Shown piece after piece: positions 45,547 to 53,895 of a stretch of DNA of 64,000 bases. Under the pieces are notes generated by a model. It made no database searches and was not told the DNA's origin. It saw only the letters and a program-made list of their open reading frames with translations. The stretch is from Rhodobacteraceae bacterium LMO-JJ12 (GTDB lineage Bacteria > Pseudomonadota > Alphaproteobacteria > Rhodobacterales > Rhodobacteraceae), in contig JAKGBX010000003.1 in the NCBI GenBank assembly GCA_021555075.1, positions 124,001 to 188,000 on the forward strand. The letters run 5' to 3'. A program made the translations under genes and the position numbers. Each line of letters opens with the position of its first letter. Positions within the stretch are counted from its first letter, which is position 1.

Positions 45547-45906
45547 TTAGAGCCAGTAGAACGGCGCGCCGTAATGTTCGTGGGTGCGGCGCTCCCATTC
45601 GCGATCAGCATGCCAGCGATCTTGGGGCTCGGGGGCACCCTTGACGGTTTCCTCGGTAAGATCGGTTACGAAACCGTTTTGTTCGGGGCTGTAGCGAAGC
45701 GCGTGCCACGGCACGGGATAATGCTCTTCGCCGATCCCAAGAAAGCCACCAAAGCCCATAACGGCATAGGCAACTTTGCCAGATGTCTTGTCGATCATCA
45801 GATGATCGATTGCGCCGATATTGCTGCCATCGCGGCCATAGACCTCGGTTCCGGTTACGTTTGACGAGGAGACGAGTGTGTTTGTGGTCTCGGTTGTGGT
45901 GGTCAT
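45547..45906 (-). CDS. PRC-barrel domain protein
   Basis: A 119-residue protein with a PRC-barrel core (SSSNVTGTEVYGRDGSNIGAIDHLMIDKTSGKVAYAVMGFGGFLG, then YPVPWHALRY). The C-terminus is charged and aromatic (RWHADREWERRTHEHYG). PRC-barrel proteins of this size are often among general stress genes in alphaproteobacteria, and an EcfG-type promoter lies upstream here. Its molecular role is not known. Confidence 0.88.
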   Translation of the reverse strand: MTTTTETTNTLVSSSNVTGTEVYGRDGSNIGAIDHLMIDKTSGKVAYAVMGFGGFLGIGEEHYPVPWHALRYSPEQNGFVTDLTEETVKGAPEPQDRWHADREWERRTHEHYGAPFYWL

Positions 45907-45942
45907 GATTTCTGCTCCTGTGTTGCGGTTGCATGTAGGCTC

Positions 45943-45967
45943 AACGCCGGTTTGCGTTGCTGGTTCC
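45943..45967 (-). promoter_or_regulatory. Sigma-EcfG-type promoter of the PRC-barrel gene
   Basis: On the minus strand GGAAC (opposite 45963-45967), 16 nt, then CGTT (opposite 45943-45946). The -10 element is 36 nt upstream of the ATG at 45906, leaving room for a normal leader with a ribosome site (AGGAGCAG). Confidence 0.75.
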
Positions 45968-46118
45968 GAGGAGCGTGGGAGGGATGGCGGGAAGTTGCTT
46001 ATGACGCCGCCCTGAGTGCTGCGCAGATGGCTGTCACGACTTGGTCGTCACAATGATGCGGGTGGAGTGCCGAAGGCAGGTCGCGTCCCGGTCTCGCAAA
46101 TCGCTGGCATATGATGGA

Positions 46119-46550
46119 TCAAAGCACGCCGATTTCGGCCAGGCGGGCCGAGAGGTCAGGGGGCAGGTCGTCGTCGCTGGCGCGGGACTTGGAGAGATCG
46201 GGCGGGGCATCGGCGGGGTCGAGATAGCGCCAGCCCTGAAATGGGCGTTTGAGGGCGGCGGTGGTGTGGTGTAATTCAGGGTCGAGCACCATGGCGCAGC
46301 GGCGGATGCCGTCATCGCCGATCATTTCGTCGAGGCGCAAGAACCGCTGGCGGCATTGGATGGCGCCCTTGATGACCCAATAGATCGAGCCGCCGTTGAG
46401 CAGTTCTTTCTCGCGCTTGGGCCACATGCGTGTGACATGATAGGGCAGGCCATCCGGGGTCTCGGAGGCACGGATCTTCTGCCAAGCGGCGAGAGTTTCG
46501 ACGCTTTCGCTTCCGACAGAAAGTTTCACAATATGCACGAAGTTCTTCAA
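46119..46550 (-). CDS. DUF1489 family protein
   Basis: A 143-residue protein matching the alphaproteobacterial DUF1489 pattern (MKNFVHIVKLSVGSESVETLAAWQ, YHVTRMWPKRE, SIYWVIKGAIQCRQRFLRL, CAMVLDPELHHT, RPFQGWRYL). It looks like a small beta-rich domain possibly related to nucleic-acid binding folds, but the function is not established. It is divergent from nrdJ. Confidence 0.85.
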   Translation of the reverse strand: MKNFVHIVKLSVGSESVETLAAWQKIRASETPDGLPYHVTRMWPKREKELLNGGSIYWVIKGAIQCRQRFLRLDEMIGDDGIRRCAMVLDPELHHTTAALKRPFQGWRYLDPADAPPDLSKSRASDDDLPPDLSARLAEIGVL

Positions 46551-46748
46551 TTGTTCCCCCTAGATGTGGTAGGGTAAAAGTCTTCCGCCGATTCTGCCAG
46601 TGGGTGTGACTTCACAGTTGCCCGGGAACTGCACCGTTGAGCGAGATTCGGGATGGCCCTTTGTTTAGGTGTTGCCCGTGCCTGTCGCTCTCAGTATGCG
46701 TCGGATGCCTTGAGTCCGCCTTGCAACCTACCGACCGGATGACATGAT

Positions 46749-49244
46749 ATGAGCCGTTTTGCCGCCCCCATCGCCGAACAGATCTGGGATATGAAATATC
46801 GCCTGAAAGAAGCCGACGGCACGCCGGTCGATCTTTCGGTTGAGGACAGCTGGCGGCGGATTGCGCGGGCATTGGCCAAACCCGAGGCCGACGCGGATGC
46901 CTGGGAAGAGCGGTTTTACAGCGCGTTGGAAGATTTCAAATTCCTGCCTGCCGGGCGGATCACGGCGGGGGCGGGCACGGCGCGCAAGGTGACGCTGTTC
47001 AACTGCTTCGTTATGGGCACCATACCCGACAGTATGGGCGGAATTTTCGAAGGTCTGAAAGAGGCCGCACTGACCATGCAGCAGGGCGGCGGCATCGGTT
47101 ATGACTTTTCCACCATCCGGCCAAGGGGTGCGGATGTGTTGGGGGTTTCGGCGGATGCAAGCGGCCCGCTCAGCTTTATGGATGTGTGGGACGCGATGTG
47201 CCGCACGATCATGAGCGCAGGGTCGCGCCGCGGTGCGATGATGGCGACGATGCGCTGTGATCACCCCGACATCGAGGATTTTATCAGCGCAAAACGCGAT
47301 TCCGCGCGGCTCCGCATGTTCAATATGTCGGTGCTGATCACCGATGATTTTATGGACGCGGTAAAAGCGGGCGGCACGTGGGAATTGAAATTCGGCGACA
47401 AGATTTATCATACTGTCGAGGCGCGTGATCTGTGGAACTTGATCATGCAGGCGACCTATGATTATGCCGAGCCGGGGGTGATTTTCATCGACCGGATCAA
47501 CCAGATGAACAACCTTAACTACTGTGAGGAGATTGCCGCGACCAACCCGTGTGGTGAGCAACCATTGCCGCCTTATGGAGCTTGTTTGCTTGGCTCGATC
47601 AATATGGCGCGTCTGGTAAAGGCACCGTTTGAGAAAGGCGCAGAGATTGATGTGCGCGCCTTGGACGAGCTGGTCGCAACCGCCGTGCGGATGATGGATA
47701 ACACCGTGGATGCCAGCGGCTTTCCTTTGGAGGCACAGGCACGTGAGGCGCAGGCCAAGCGGCGGATCGGGTTGGGTGTGACCGGTCTGGCGGATGCGCT
47801 TTTGATGGTGGGTTTGCGCTATGGTAGCGACGAGGCGGCGGCGCAGACGGAAGTTTGGCTGAAGGCGATTGCGCGGGCGGCCTATCTGGCGTCAGTCGGG
47901 CTAGCGCGCGAAAAGGGCGCGTTTCCGCTGTTTGATGCGGAAAAATACCTTGAGAGCGGATCGCTTACCCATATGGACGCCGACGTGCGAGATGCGATTG
48001 CCGAGCATGGCATTCGTAACGCGTTGTTGACGTCGATTGCGCCGACGGGGACGATCTCGCTTTATGCCGGGAATGTCTCATCCGGGATCGAGCCGGTGTT
48101 TGCCTATGCCTATACCCGCAAGGTTTTGCAAAAAGATGGCTCGCGCACCGAGGAAGAAGTGGTGGATTATGCCGTCGCGCTGTGGCGTGAGAAGTTTGGC
48201 GACGCACCCTTGCCCGAGCATTTTGTCGATGCCCAGACGCTGGCACCGCAAGACCATGTGAAGATGCAGGCGGCAGCGCAGAAATGGGTGGATTCAAGCA
48301 TTTCCAAGACGATCAACGTGCCCGAAGATATCTCGTTTGATGCGTTCAAGGACGTCTACATGCAGGCGTGGGATACCGGCTGCAAAGGCTGCACGACCTA
48401 TCGCCCAAATGATGTGACGGGGAGTGTTTTGAGTGTTGGGGGGGAGAAGCCTGTCGATATCGCAGCAAGATTAAAAGATCTTATGGCATCGAACAATCTT
48501 AAGGCAGCGACGTTGTCAAAAAAGGCTGGTCTAAATGCACGCGCCGTAACTGATATTATTGATGGGAGAAGTCAGAGTCCGCGAACAGATACTGTAGTCG
48601 CTCTCGCAAAAGCTCTGGACGTTGATGTGAGCGCATTGATTGGTAAGCATCGGGAGTTGGCCCCCGAACTCATTTCCAACACCGACGCCGAACCGCTGAC
48701 CCCGCATGGCGATGTGGTCTATATGACCGAACCGCTGGACCGGCCGCAATCGCTGGAAGGCTCGACCTATAAAGTGAAATGGCCCGACAGCGAACATGCG
48801 CTTTATATCACCATCAACGATATCATCATCAACGGCCATCGCCGCCCGTTCGAGGTGTTCATCAACTCCAAAAACATGGAGCATTTTGCCTGGACCGTGG
48901 CACTGACCCGGATGATTTCGGCGGTGTTTCGGCGCGGTGGCGATGTCTCGTTTGTGGTTGAGGAGTTGAAAGCCGTGTTCGACCCGCGCGGCGGGGCGTG
49001 GGTGCAGGGGAAATACATCCCTTCGATTTTGGCGGCGATTGGCGGCGTGATCGAGCGCCATATGATCGCCATTGGCTTTATCGAAGGCGAGGGGATGGGC
49101 TTGAAATCCGACCCCCAAGCGCAAGTGGTGAACCTTGACGAACGCCCCAAGGGGCCAGCCTGTCCGAATTGCGGGCAATATGATTTGCGCATGGTGGAAG
49201 GCTGCATGACCTGCGGAAGCTGTGGGCATTCGAAATGTTCTTAG
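46749..49244 (+). CDS. nrdJ: Adenosylcobalamin-dependent ribonucleotide reductase with XRE-domain insertion
   Basis: An 831-residue class II reductase that makes deoxyribonucleotides without oxygen dependence. The catalytic barrel has the substrate Cys segment (TLFNCFVMG), NPCGEQPLPPYGACLLGS near residue 268, and IAPTGTISLYAGNVSSGIEPVF. The C-terminal TSCPD-type domain ends in the redox cysteine tail (CPNCGQYD, GCMTCGSCGHSKCS). Between them, at about residues 570-635, lies a Cro/C1-type helix-turn-helix (ARLKDLMASNNLKAATLSKK, GLNARAVTDIIDG, VVALAKALDVDVSALIG). This segment (about 48460-48655) uses TTA, AGA, CTA and ATT codons rare in the flanks. The frame is unbroken. Confidence 0.92.
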   Translation: MSRFAAPIAEQIWDMKYRLKEADGTPVDLSVEDSWRRIARALAKPEADADAWEERFYSALEDFKFLPAGRITAGAGTARKVTLFNCFVMGTIPDSMGGIFEGLKEAALTMQQGGGIGYDFSTIRPRGADVLGVSADASGPLSFMDVWDAMCRTIMSAGSRRGAMMATMRCDHPDIEDFISAKRDSARLRMFNMSVLITDDFMDAVKAGGTWELKFGDKIYHTVEARDLWNLIMQATYDYAEPGVIFIDRINQMNNLNYCEEIAATNPCGEQPLPPYGACLLGSINMARLVKAPFEKGAEIDVRALDELVATAVRMMDNTVDASGFPLEAQAREAQAKRRIGLGVTGLADALLMVGLRYGSDEAAAQTEVWLKAIARAAYLASVGLAREKGAFPLFDAEKYLESGSLTHMDADVRDAIAEHGIRNALLTSIAPTGTISLYAGNVSSGIEPVFAYAYTRKVLQKDGSRTEEEVVDYAVALWREKFGDAPLPEHFVDAQTLAPQDHVKMQAAAQKWVDSSISKTINVPEDISFDAFKDVYMQAWDTGCKGCTTYRPNDVTGSVLSVGGEKPVDIAARLKDLMASNNLKAATLSKKAGLNARAVTDIIDGRSQSPRTDTVVALAKALDVDVSALIGKHRELAPELISNTDAEPLTPHGDVVYMTEPLDRPQSLEGSTYKVKWPDSEHALYITINDIIINGHRRPFEVFINSKNMEHFAWTVALTRMISAVFRRGGDVSFVVEELKAVFDPRGGAWVQGKYIPSILAAIGGVIERHMIAIGFIEGEGMGLKSDPQAQVVNLDERPKGPACPNCGQYDLRMVEGCMTCGSCGHSKCS

Positions 49245-49283
49245 GGGCCCGCGGTAGTTCCTATTATGACGACAAGCTAATTT

Positions 49284-49313
49284 TGGCCATTTTCGGGAAA
49301 AAATGGCCATTTT
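49284..49313 (+). terminator. Rho-independent terminator of nrdJ
   Basis: TGGCCATTTT (49284-49293) pairs perfectly with AAAATGGCCA (49300-49309) over a 6-nt loop, followed by TTTT. It starts 40 nt after the nrdJ stop. Confidence 0.75.
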
Positions 49314-49548
49314 ACAACTTAACGGCGGCCATCGAGGAAAATCGCGTTTGCAGCGTGATTTTCACTGCTCTTCGCGATTTCCGCCTAAGGCTGGCTTCCT
49401 GAACAGAACATGGGTCCGGGCGTCAGTCAACGGAAACGGAAACTAAAAAAAATTCAAAGAATCTCGCTAAAGGATGAGCGCGGGATCTCCTTTTGGACAG
49501 GACGGGTTGCCGGGCGCTTGTCAATGGTTGGGGAGGATGCCGCAAACG

Positions 49549-49577
49549 TAAAAGGCCGCGGGCAATCCCGCGGCCTT
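49549..49577 (-). terminator. Rho-independent terminator of the two small accessory genes
   Basis: An 11-bp perfect stem (AAGGCCGCGGG at 49552-49562 with CCCGCGGCCTT at 49567-49577, loop of 4 nt) runs into TTTTA on the minus strand. It is 67 nt beyond the stop of the 49645-50082 gene. Confidence 0.85.
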
Positions 49578-49644
49578 CGAGTGTCTGCGCCTGATGGTCC
49601 CGTATCGGGGGGCCGCCATACCCAGCTTGAGGGTTAGCTCTGCG

Positions 49645-50082
49645 TCAGGCGGCTTTCAGACTGGCGATCTGAAGCTCTGCATCGACGCGGGCGGCGAGAA
49701 GGTCGCGCATGGCCAGCACCGTCCTGAAATACGCCAGATGCGCGTCGAGCTCGGTGCCCGCTTCCGACAGGATTGGCACCGATCTGACCCGGCCGACTGC
49801 GCCATCTTCCGGGTCATGGACCCCGTCGAAGACGTTCCGGTGGCCCAGAGTTTCGCGTGCAACCGCCTCCTCCAGGATACCGAGCACAGAGCCGATGTGA
49901 TCGACTGAGGTTGATGCGAGCGGCCCCTCGTGGCGCAGAGCGGCAAGCGCGCGCAACAGAGCATTGAGATTTGTCGCAGAAAGGGGTGTGGAGTCGCACT
50001 GGACCGCGTCATGCATGACATCGAGCCCGAGCAAGATGCGTGCCCAGAGGTCTTCGAGCGACAGGTGATCGTGATATTTCAT
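49645..50082 (-). CDS. Small acidic alpha-helical protein of unknown function (accessory gene A)
   Basis: A 145-residue, mostly helical, acidic protein (MKYHDHLSLEDLWARILLGLD, then LNALLRALAALRHEG, ILEEAVARETLGHRNVFDG and LAYFRTVLAMRDLLAARVDAEL). GAAGGAAGAAG before the ATG is a good ribosome site. It follows the 50159-50572 gene by 76 nt and ends before a strong terminator, so the two form an operon downstream of the transposase genes. I cannot assign a family. Confidence 0.75.
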   Translation of the reverse strand: MKYHDHLSLEDLWARILLGLDVMHDAVQCDSTPLSATNLNALLRALAALRHEGPLASTSVDHIGSVLGILEEAVARETLGHRNVFDGVHDPEDGAVGRVRSVPILSEAGTELDAHLAYFRTVLAMRDLLAARVDAELQIASLKAA

Positions 50083-50158
50083 TGCTTCTTCCTTTCATCG
50101 CGCAGGGCGCCGATGGGTGGAGTCCATCTCGCCAGCCGGTTGCGGTCGGCGAGCCATT

Positions 50159-50572
50159 TCAGGCGGCGTCCTGTTTGCGCAAGGTCAGCGCCAAGGCGCC
50201 CCGGTGCTCGTCTCGCTCGCCGATTTCGACCAGCAGGTCGAAAAGCCCGTCGGTGAGAAGGCAGATCTGCTCGACTTCAGGGCAGCCAGGATCGAAAAGC
50301 ACCCAGGACGAAAGGTCCGGCTCAAACCCCTCAAAGACCGGGTCGAGGGACAGTAGCCGGTGCAGATCGACCAGCTTGTGCCGGATCCCGCGATTGAGGC
50401 ATGTCGCCTCGCGTAGGTCGGACATCAGCCGCAGGACGCGGGCGGTGCCTGCAGCGCCGTTGATTAGCCCGGCAGCATTGCACAATGCGGCCCCGGTTTC
50501 GACGAAATGGGAGCGGACGGCAGTAAGCCCTGGGTCTGCGGACAGGGTCTTGGCAAGTATTTTACGCAGCAT
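50159..50572 (-). CDS. Small protein of unknown function (accessory gene B)
   Basis: A 137-residue protein with a helical N-terminal half (LRKILAKTLSADPGLTAVRSHFVETGAALCNAAGLI) and a C-terminal half containing PDLSSWVLFDPGCPEVEQIC and LLTDGLFDLLVEIGERD. AAGGAGG upstream of the ATG at 50572 is an excellent ribosome site. It sits between the TnsB-like gene and accessory gene A, and all three share a strand. It has no recognised domain. It could be cargo or part of the transposition machinery in a diverged form. Confidence 0.75.
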   Translation of the reverse strand: MLRKILAKTLSADPGLTAVRSHFVETGAALCNAAGLINGAAGTARVLRLMSDLREATCLNRGIRHKLVDLHRLLSLDPVFEGFEPDLSSWVLFDPGCPEVEQICLLTDGLFDLLVEIGERDEHRGALALTLRKQDAA

Positions 50573-50950
50573 GGTGGTCCTCCTTTTTGTTGCGCGTCTG
50601 CCATTCGTGGCAGCATCAAGCCTGTCTGCAGTCGAGTGTTCGCGGATGCTCTCCTTTGGTCATGTCCGGGCAGCCGAGCTCATATTCTCGTCTCCTATGA
50701 AGGACATTGGCTGTTTCCCAGTAAGGCGAAGAAAAAAACTTCGATCCGGAAGAAAATCTCGCAGGATTTTGTCATTAGCCGGCTCCACCACGCCGGGTGA
50801 TGACAAGATCAGCGGAGAAGGAACCGCCTTCCATGCGCTGGCATACCGGGTTCGGGCCCAGTGTTCGCCCTCACCCGGCGGCGGAAAAAGAAAGGCCCCC
50901 GCAGCCGTGGATGACTGCGGGGGCCCAGCTCGAGGGCATGCATGGGGCGC
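50573..50950. other. 378-nt gap between accessory gene B and the TnsB-like gene
   Basis: I see no convincing gene. The left part probably holds the promoter of the accessory genes; the right part holds the TnsB operon terminator. A minus-strand TnsC gene, expected here in Tn7-like operons, is absent. Confidence 0.55.
50883..50926 (-). terminator. Rho-independent terminator of the TnsA-TnsB-like operon
   Basis: An 11-bp stem (GGCCCCCGCAG at 50894-50904 with CTGCGGGGGCC at 50915-50925) is followed on the minus strand by TTTCTTTTTC. It begins only about 25 nt after the TnsB-like stop, so transcription of the pair ends here. Confidence 0.85.
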
Positions 50951-53155
50951 CTACTTGTCGCCAAAACTCCAGGTCTCGGCACCGTCGTCGGCCGTCGGCC
51001 CGGAGATACTGCCATCGGGCACCTCCGAAGTTTGTGCGGCCCGGGAGTGCGACGTCGGAAGCTCGAGGCCCAGACCATCGGTCGCGGGAGGCATCTGCGC
51101 CTCACGCGGCGTTTCGTCTACCTCGAACCCGACGAGAAGCCTATCCTCAAGCTCAGCCAAGCGCTCCTTGGAGTAGTCATCAACCAGGAGCCTCTGGCGG
51201 GCCAGGGCGTTGGCGTTGATCTCCCGAATCCGGGACATCGCCTTGAATATGACCACCTCGTCGATTTTTGTCTGCGCCGCGACCGATGCTCGGATGTCTT
51301 GCGCGGCCAGGATCCAGGTCTGGGCGCGCTCGCCCCTATAGCCCTTGAGCACCGAGGGCACTTCGATCCAATGGCCATTCAGTTCCACCGCGATGGCGCC
51401 GATATCCTCCGAATAGAAGCGGACCCGGACCTTCTTTGACGTGGTATGCATGAACCAGCGGGCGAGTACCTTCGAATGATATCGAATGCCCAGCACGGTG
51501 ATTCCCTTCTTCGTGACGGTTTTCTCCAACCGCGTGCCGAGCGCCTTGCGCCGCAGTTTCACGGACGGCATCGGCGCGACACCATACTTCGCAACCAACC
51601 TGTTCCAGCAATTCAGCGGGGTTTCGCCATTGAGCCCGGCATGGGGGCGGCGGTGGTAGACATCCACAACCCAGCGGACCAGCGCCTCGCTCAGGTCCTC
51701 GATGGTCAGGGCTGCGCGCTCTTCGGCATCGTAATCGCCTTTGACGACCGTGTTGCTGAAGGTGCGCCCGGAGAATCGCCCGATGAAGTTGTTCGCCATC
51801 GTGCCGAACATCCGCTCGATCCTGGCCCGAAACTCGGGCATCCCGGCGGGCCCGGCATCGATATTGATCCCGAGGTCGGCTGCACCGACCCGGGTGTCAA
51901 AATCGATGAAGGCAGAACCGCAATCGGTAACGATCAGCTCCGGCGTGCCCGACATGTTCCAGGGGGTCAGTGCCCCTACAGCATCAGTCCATTGCCCCTT
52001 GTCACGCACGATCATGTCGATGGTCTGCATTGCGCTACGTGCGCTCGGCACTCGCGAGAGCTTCATACCGAGTATGCAGCGGGTGGTAGTGCAGATCGCG
52101 GCGGTCAGGTACCAGCGTGTCCTCTTGCCCTCTTCGAGACCAAAGCTGGCTTTCTCCTTGTCGCTGAGGATTGACCAGATTCCGGATGTGGCAAGCAAGG
52201 TCATGAGATCGACTTTCCACTCATCCATCTCGACCCGCTCGAGCGGCCGGGTCAGCTCGAGGCCCTTGCCGACAGGCGCGTTGCGCTTGCGCGCCTCGTC
52301 CAGCCCGAACCGGGCAATGTCGACTTCGAACGGGTCGAGCTTCTTGATCTCGAGACGGACTGTTTCACGTGATGGCATGACCAAAGGAGATTTGGCTTTC
52401 TTCCCTTTTTTGCCTTTCTCCTCTTTCTTGCGAAGTTCTTCGCGCCGAAGGTTTTCGGCGATGAACGCATCGCGCACATCTTCGACCACCTGGGCAATTG
52501 AAGGTTGTTCCATGACCAGGTAATTCCGCACAGTCTTCGAAAGAAGCGCAAGCTCTTCAGGACCAATGCGGCGGATGCGTCGGCTATTTGCCCCACGACC
52601 GTAAAGTGCCGACATGCCGTCGCGGCTGAAAGCGGCGACGCGCTTTAGAAGCCGGCTCGCGCTGATCTTTGTCGGTACGATCATCTTGTTGCCGCCAGTC
52701 TCGATCGTGTCGCCTTCGCTCGGGATCGACAGGTACTTTCCAGCCCGGAACTTTACCTCGCGCAAAGCCGCATTAGCCGATTTCTCAGTGCGTTTGACCT
52801 TCCCCTCGGCTTCCATCTCGAGGAATGCGCGCACCAGGGATTCATGGTACTTGGCTTTCTGCTGCTGCTTCAGCGGGAGAGGGGAGAGCTCCTGTGCCGG
52901 TGCCCTCAGCCGCCGCTTCGCGCTCTCGGGCAAGAAAGCATCGCGGCGGTGCTGGAGCCCGCCAAGCGTGACACGTTGCGACAGAACCGCATGGGAGAAG
53001 GATTCTGCGACGCCGGTGCCATCCGTGCGAGCAAACACGTAACCACCATCACTGCAATCGATGGCGCGGTAGGAGATACCTTCCATGACGATTTCGTCAT
53101 GTTTTCCGAAGGCAAAGCGCGGCAGGGTCGGGCTGGGCAAAAGATCGAGCATCAC
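50951..53155 (-). CDS. TnsB/Mu-type DDE transposase
   Basis: A 734-residue transposase with an N-terminal DNA-binding region of about 300 residues and a central RNase H-like catalytic core. The DDE triad is visible as Asp in MDEWKVDLM, Asp in IVTDCGSAFIDF and Glu in ARIERMFGTMANNF. A Mu-type C-terminal beta-barrel follows (GITVLGIRYHSKVLARWF, KVRVRFYSEDIGAIAVEL). A Lys-rich spacer (EKGKKGKKAKS) lies at about residues 245-260. Size and layout match TnsB. It overlaps the TnsA-like gene by 4 nt. Catalytic residues look intact. Confidence 0.85.
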   Translation of the reverse strand: MMLDLLPSPTLPRFAFGKHDEIVMEGISYRAIDCSDGGYVFARTDGTGVAESFSHAVLSQRVTLGGLQHRRDAFLPESAKRRLRAPAQELSPLPLKQQQKAKYHESLVRAFLEMEAEGKVKRTEKSANAALREVKFRAGKYLSIPSEGDTIETGGNKMIVPTKISASRLLKRVAAFSRDGMSALYGRGANSRRIRRIGPEELALLSKTVRNYLVMEQPSIAQVVEDVRDAFIAENLRREELRKKEEKGKKGKKAKSPLVMPSRETVRLEIKKLDPFEVDIARFGLDEARKRNAPVGKGLELTRPLERVEMDEWKVDLMTLLATSGIWSILSDKEKASFGLEEGKRTRWYLTAAICTTTRCILGMKLSRVPSARSAMQTIDMIVRDKGQWTDAVGALTPWNMSGTPELIVTDCGSAFIDFDTRVGAADLGINIDAGPAGMPEFRARIERMFGTMANNFIGRFSGRTFSNTVVKGDYDAEERAALTIEDLSEALVRWVVDVYHRRPHAGLNGETPLNCWNRLVAKYGVAPMPSVKLRRKALGTRLEKTVTKKGITVLGIRYHSKVLARWFMHTTSKKVRVRFYSEDIGAIAVELNGHWIEVPSVLKGYRGERAQTWILAAQDIRASVAAQTKIDEVVIFKAMSRIREINANALARQRLLVDDYSKERLAELEDRLLVGFEVDETPREAQMPPATDGLGLELPTSHSRAAQTSEVPDGSISGPTADDGAETWSFGDK

Positions 53156-53895
53156 GCGGCCCTCCGGATGATGTGGGTGTCGTAATCGATCCGCGCCGGG
53201 CGCTGGAGTTCGAGTTCACGGGCGCCGACAAGCCGCGCGATCGAGCGAAAGCCACGGCCGCCAAGGCCGGTATGCTCGACCAGATCGCCGATCTTCGCCG
53301 CGCCAACCAGACCCGCAACCGCGTTCCGCATGGCGGCGTCCGCCTCGGGGTCCGGCTTTCGCACGGCATTGAAAAGCGTCGCATTATAAACATCGTCGGG
53401 ATCGAGATGCTTCTCCGTCATCATTGTCACGCGCTCCGCGAAGTCCGGGGTGACCTGTGCGGCGATACAGCCGATCAAGTCACGAAAAACCTCATCCGCG
53501 AGTTTTTTGTCATACTTGACCATTATCGCAACCCGGCTGCCGTCAGCCATCGTTGCCCGAAAATCGAAGAAGTGCCTCTTCTTCGATCCATCCTCGGCTT
53601 GCCAGTTGAACAGGACCTGGTTTTCCAGGTTCACGATATCGGGCCGGGCGAGCAATACAAGCGCCACACGCTTCTCCGTGAGGCTTTCCGTGTTCATCAC
53701 GCAACCGGCACCCGGCCCGTGCACGAAAGCGCAGGCGAAATGCTTCTTTGCGCCGACAGCTGGCGTACGCGCGGTCACAGGGCGCGCTGGCAGCGTGGCC
53801 TCTGAGTTCGTGTTGGCAGCAGCGGCGTACGTGAGCGAACTGCCATCGCTTGCTTGGCTCAACTCGAACCCGTTATCGTTATGGGGGTGATCCAA
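53152..53895 (-). CDS. TnsA-like endonuclease
   Basis: A 247-residue protein. After an N-terminal region of about 55 residues, it shows the TnsA nuclease pattern. Glu lies in NTESLTEKRVALVLLARPDIVNL, Asp in HHFFDFRATM-type segment (RHFFDFRATMADG), and Lys in VAIMVKYDKKLADE. The C-terminal part has a winged-helix-like segment (IGDLVEHTGLGGRGFRSIARLV). In Tn7, TnsA cuts the 5' strands so that, with TnsB, the element moves by cut-and-paste. The 4-nt overlap with the TnsB-like gene supports the pairing. The start may be later than 53895. Confidence 0.72.
   Translation of the reverse strand: MDHPHNDNGFELSQASDGSSLTYAAAANTNSEATLPARPVTARTPAVGAKKHFACAFVHGPGAGCVMNTESLTEKRVALVLLARPDIVNLENQVLFNWQAEDGSKKRHFFDFRATMADGSRVAIMVKYDKKLADEVFRDLIGCIAAQVTPDFAERVTMMTEKHLDPDDVYNATLFNAVRKPDPEADAAMRNAVAGLVGAAKIGDLVEHTGLGGRGFRSIARLVGARELELQRPARIDYDTHIIRRAA

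Larger units (their letters stand above)
49245..49644. other. 400-nt noncoding region between nrdJ and the small accessory genes
   Basis: It contains the nrdJ terminator (49284-49313) and the terminator of the minus-strand small genes (49549-49577). Between them I see no gene. The stretch around 49310-49470 is richer in A/T than the backbone and probably marks the left boundary of the accessory island, but I found no repeat shared with the other side. Confidence 0.5.

Noticed and set aside
46551-46748. Cobalamin riboswitch upstream of nrdJ
   Set aside because: A B12-dependent enzyme makes it plausible, but I see no B12-box or conserved core in the leader.
49284-49313. Paired TGGCCATTTT sequences as a transposon end or operator
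   Set aside because: They form a 10-bp stem followed by TTTT 40 nt after nrdJ, which a terminator explains better; only TTCCCGAA is loosely shared with the other side of the island.
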